Shown here piece after piece: positions 61,353 to 64,000 of a stretch of 64,000 bases of DNA. Origin of the DNA: an uncultured Schlesneria sp. (GTDB taxonomy: Bacteria > Planctomycetota > Planctomycetia > Planctomycetales > Planctomycetaceae); contig CAIQIR010000137.1 of the NCBI GenBank assembly GCA_903871875.1, positions 98,641-162,640 of the forward strand, read 5' to 3'. Each line of letters opens with the position of its first letter. Position 1 is the first letter of the stretch. Under the pieces are notes generated by a model, which saw nothing but the letters and a program-made list of their open reading frames with translations, searched no databases and had not been told where the DNA came from. Made by a program: the position numbers and the translations under genes.

Positions 61353-62951
61353 ATGCCTCGTCTGAGCGAGATTACGCGGGCGATTGAGGAGGAAGAAGAA
61401 CGTCTACGCCTGGGGACAGGCGTTGCGGGAATCGAGCGACAGAAACGCATCGGCCGGCTGGCAGTACGTGAGCGTCTGTCGTTATTGCTCGACGAAGGTT
61501 CGCCATTTCAGGAACTAGGTCTATGGGCCGCCTGGGGCATGTATCCCGATTGGGGCGAAGTCCCCGCCGCGGGGGTCGTGACGGGGATCGGTCAAATCAG
61601 CGGCCGCGCCTGCATGATCGTGGCGAACGACGCCACCGTCAAAGCGGGAGCCATGTTTCCCCAATCAGTGAAAAAGGTGCTGCGAGCACAAAAGGTCGCG
61701 GAACTGTTTCGCCTGCCGGTGATCTACCTGGTGGACTCCGCCGGTGTCTTTCTGCCACTGCAGGACGAAATCTTTCCCGATGAAGATGACTTTGGGCGAA
61801 TCTTTCGTAACAACGCCAAGCTGTCGGCTGCTGGCATTCCGCAGATCGCCGCCGTGATGGGGTTTTGTGTCGCTGGGGGTGCTTATCTGCCCGTCCTGTG
61901 CGATTTATTGGTCATGACCGAGGGCAGTCAGATGTATCTGGCCGGCCCCGCACTGGTCAAAGCGGCGATCGGACAAACGGCCGATCCCGAAGAACTGGGT
62001 GGCGCGACGATGCACTCGCGCGTCAGCGGGACCGCCGATTTTCACGAACCCAACGATCCGGCCGCGCTCTCGCGAGTCCGGAAGCTGGTGGCCCAACTGC
62101 CCAAGGTGCCCGGTTCGACACTCTCCGAAATCGCCACAACGAGTGCGGTTGGCGGAGATGAACTACTAAAAATTGTCTCCGGCGAAGGACGTACCGAATA
62201 CGACATTCGTGGTGTGCTGAACTGCCTGGTCGACGACGGTTCGGTTCAAGAATACAAGGCTCAATATGGTCAGGCCCTGGTAACCTCGTTCGCGACGATT
62301 GGTGGCCGACCGGTAGGGATCGTGGCGAATCAACATTGTCGCAGTAAGACCAGTCGCGGGGAGTTCGAATTCGGCGGCGTGGTCTATCCCGATAGTGCGG
62401 AAAAGGCCGCCCGGTTCGTGATGAATTGCAATCAGGACGGCATTCCCCTGGTGTTCCTGCAAGACGTGCAGGGATTTATGGTCGGCCGCGCGGTCGAGCA
62501 ATCGGGCATCATTCGCGCCGGCGCCAAGCTGGTGAATGTCGTCAGCAATTCCGTCGTGCCGAAGCTGACGGTCATCCTCGGCGGATCGTTCGGTGCCGGC
62601 AATTATGCCCTCTGCGGGAAAGCCTATGACCCGTGGCTGATCGTGGCCTGGCCAAATGCCCGCTACGCCGTGATGGGGGCCCAGCAAGCAGCGGAAACGT
62701 TACTGACACTGCGTCTGCGAGACGCCGAACGCGGCGGCAGGAAACTGGACGAAGCCGAAATCAGCGAACTGCGACAACTGACAACGAACAACTATGAGCA
62801 GCAAACCGACATTCGCTACGCCGCGGCGCGCGGTTGGGTGGATGCCATCATCGCCCCCGAAAAAACACGCCATTGGCTGCAGTCGGCGTTGGAAATGATC
62901 GCCCAACGTGGAACGGCCGTGGATTTCCGCACGGGTGTCTGGCAGGTCTGA
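61353..62951 (+). CDS. Acyl-CoA carboxylase carboxyltransferase (beta) subunit
   Basis: A 532-residue biotin-dependent carboxyltransferase subunit of the propionyl-, methylcrotonyl- or geranyl-CoA carboxylase type. Crotonase-fold halves are visible: RQKRIGRLAVRERLSLLLDEGS at the start, VIYLVDSAGVFLPLQ (oxyanion region), YLPVLCDLLVMTEGSQMYLAGPALV, then GVVYPDSAEKAARFV, PLVFLQDVQGFMVGRAVEQ, GSFGAGNYALCGKAYDP and AGGAQ-type AVMGAQQAAETL. The LQDEIFPDEDDFGRIF segment and FGAGNYALCGKAYDP favour the methylcrotonyl/geranyl-CoA group. The biotin-carboxylase alpha subunit is not in the window. It sits between the B12/GTPase gene and an AtuA-type gene. Confidence 0.92.
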   Translation: MPRLSEITRAIEEEEERLRLGTGVAGIERQKRIGRLAVRERLSLLLDEGSPFQELGLWAAWGMYPDWGEVPAAGVVTGIGQISGRACMIVANDATVKAGAMFPQSVKKVLRAQKVAELFRLPVIYLVDSAGVFLPLQDEIFPDEDDFGRIFRNNAKLSAAGIPQIAAVMGFCVAGGAYLPVLCDLLVMTEGSQMYLAGPALVKAAIGQTADPEELGGATMHSRVSGTADFHEPNDPAALSRVRKLVAQLPKVPGSTLSEIATTSAVGGDELLKIVSGEGRTEYDIRGVLNCLVDDGSVQEYKAQYGQALVTSFATIGGRPVGIVANQHCRSKTSRGEFEFGGVVYPDSAEKAARFVMNCNQDGIPLVFLQDVQGFMVGRAVEQSGIIRAGAKLVNVVSNSVVPKLTVILGGSFGAGNYALCGKAYDPWLIVAWPNARYAVMGAQQAAETLLTLRLRDAERGGRKLDEAEISELRQLTTNNYEQQTDIRYAAARGWVDAIIAPEKTRHWLQSALEMIAQRGTAVDFRTGVWQV

Positions 62952-62957
62952 TACACC

Positions 62958-64000
62958 ATGAATTCAAACACGCCCAAATCGCCGCTGAAGATTGCCAACG
63001 CTCAAGCGTTCTGGGGCGATCGCAACGATGCGGCCAGTGAACTTCTCGCGCAAGTGCCGGACCTCGACTATTTGACACTCGATTATCTGGCCGAAGTGTC
63101 GCTGTCGATTCTGGCCCAACAACAGGTTCGCGATCCAGCGGCCGGGTATCCGCGAGATTTTCTTGAACTATTCACGTCCCTGATTCCGTATTGGCAGGCC
63201 GGCGGGCGCTGCAAGCTGATTACGAACGCGGGCGGATTGAATCCCACGGCGTGTGCCCAAGCCTGTGCCGCTCGATTGGCCGAGTTAGGTGGTCCGCCGC
63301 TTCGAATCGGCGTCGTGTCGGGCGACGATGTTCTGCCCCAATTGCAGGATCCACAACATCCCCATGCCAATCATCTGTTCCGCCATCTGGAAAGCAATGA
63401 ATCACTCGAGACGGTTCGTTCGCGACTTGTCACAGCCAATGCCTATCTGGGAGCCGCTCCGCTGATTTCCCTGCTGGCAGGCGGGGCCGACATCGTGATC
63501 ACGGGACGAGTCGCCGATCCGTCGCTGACTGTGGCCGCTTGCGTCCATCACTTCGGCTGGGCCGCAGACGACTGGAACCGCTGGGCGGCCGCAACCGTCG
63601 CCGGACACTTGATCGAATGCGGAACCCAGGTCTGCGGGGGCATCTCCACCGATTGGCTGACACTCGCCAACCCAGCGAACGTCGGCTTTCCGATTATTGA
63701 AATGGAGGCCGACGGAACGTTCGTCGTCACCAAACCGTCGACCAGTGGCGGCAGCGTGAACCTCAACACGGTCGCCGAGCAACTCGTCTATGAAATCGGC
63801 GATCCTGGACGATATCTGAGCCCCGATCTGACCGTTTCGTTCCTGAATCTGCATCTCGCTCTAGATGGTCCAGATCGCGTTCGCGTCACCGGTGCACTGG
63901 GCTCGCCTCCGTCGCCCTCATTTAAAGTCAGCGCGACCTACCGTGACGGCTATCGCGCAGCCGGGCTGTTGACGATTTTTGGTCGTGACGCCGTCAAGAA
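62958..64000 (+). CDS. AtuA-type (DUF1446) protein, N-terminal part
   Basis: The first 347 residues of an acyclic-terpene-utilisation AtuA-like (DUF1446) protein; the 3' end lies outside the window. Motifs: IANAQAFWGDRNDAA, LDYLTLDYLAEVSLSIL, KLITNAGGLNP, NAYLGAAPLISLLAGGADIVITGRVADPSL (in parts), HLIECGTQVCGG and FPIIEMEADGTF. ATG 62958 lies 6 bases after the carboxyltransferase stop, so the two are cotranscribed. In Pseudomonas, AtuA belongs to the citronellol/geraniol pathway beside geranyl-CoA carboxylase; the enzyme step is not settled. Here it suggests a branched acyl-CoA or isoprenoid-acid pathway. Confidence 0.9.
   Translation, partial: MNSNTPKSPLKIANAQAFWGDRNDAASELLAQVPDLDYLTLDYLAEVSLSILAQQQVRDPAAGYPRDFLELFTSLIPYWQAGGRCKLITNAGGLNPTACAQACAARLAELGGPPLRIGVVSGDDVLPQLQDPQHPHANHLFRHLESNESLETVRSRLVTANAYLGAAPLISLLAGGADIVITGRVADPSLTVAACVHHFGWAADDWNRWAAATVAGHLIECGTQVCGGISTDWLTLANPANVGFPIIEMEADGTFVVTKPSTSGGSVNLNTVAEQLVYEIGDPGRYLSPDLTVSFLNLHLALDGPDRVRVTGALGSPPSPSFKVSATYRDGYRAAGLLTIFGRDAVK

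Overview
The window looks like chromosome of a planctomycete (Planctomycetota, probably Planctomycetales; Schlesneria or Planctomycetaceae type). The support is the gene families present: three DUF1559 pseudopilin-like proteins, a DUF1501 protein, a DUF1549/DUF1553 protein with a haem-like CxxCH, an NPCBM-domain protein and several planctomycete-type orphan proteins. The DNA is GC-rich. Genes are loosely packed, often monocistronic, and many start at GTG or TTG. I could place 46 protein genes (two cut by the window ends) and one structural RNA gene, the RNase P RNA at 45054-45476. I found no tRNA, rRNA, CRISPR array, transposase or prophage.

Layout. 1-4246 (minus): an efflux operon in the yhiI-rbbA-yhhJ order (HlyD adaptor, double-ATPase/permease fusion, second permease). 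4616-6727: a secreted NHLRC2-like thioredoxin/NHL protein. 6759-14289: an AroD-AroE fusion with substituted catalytic residues, pgsA, an aldo/keto reductase, a D-threonine-aldolase-like PLP enzyme, a GT39-type glycosyltransferase, and an inositol-phosphatase/HisN protein fused to a barstar domain. 15206-23346 (plus): a GspF-like protein, then a signalling block of hybrid kinase, CheR, CheB and a second hybrid kinase. 23383-28639 (minus): fused 5-oxoprolinase/hydantoinase and hslU. 28978-34096 (plus): ArsR regulator with a clear operator, a triple SRPBCC protein, a VOC protein, a membrane-anchored SRPBCC protein, DoxX, a BNR-repeat protein and a MoaD-like protein. 34274-36408 (minus): threonine synthase and a second GspF-like protein.

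36648-44978 holds the DUF1549/DUF1553 protein, hflX, a quinone reductase, a PhzF protein and two orphan proteins. rnpB follows, then 45617-51934 with the three DUF1559 proteins, a secreted glycosidase-like protein, a lipoprotein and an LRR-like membrane protein. 52079-58481 has the DUF1501 protein, ruvC, the NPCBM protein, a secreted Gly-rich protein and a dimethylformamidase-like protein. 58678-64000 (plus) carries an MFS transporter and an acyl-CoA block: a B12-domain/MeaB GTPase fusion, a biotin-dependent carboxyltransferase and an AtuA-type protein that runs off the window.

The most unusual items are the phosphatase-barstar fusion, the AroD-AroE fusion lacking key catalytic residues, the CheR/CheB block without CheA or receptor, the B12-MeaB fusion next to the carboxylase, and two families of short dispersed repeats. 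One repeat family is a palindrome-ended element. The other begins exactly at the stop codons of two unrelated genes.
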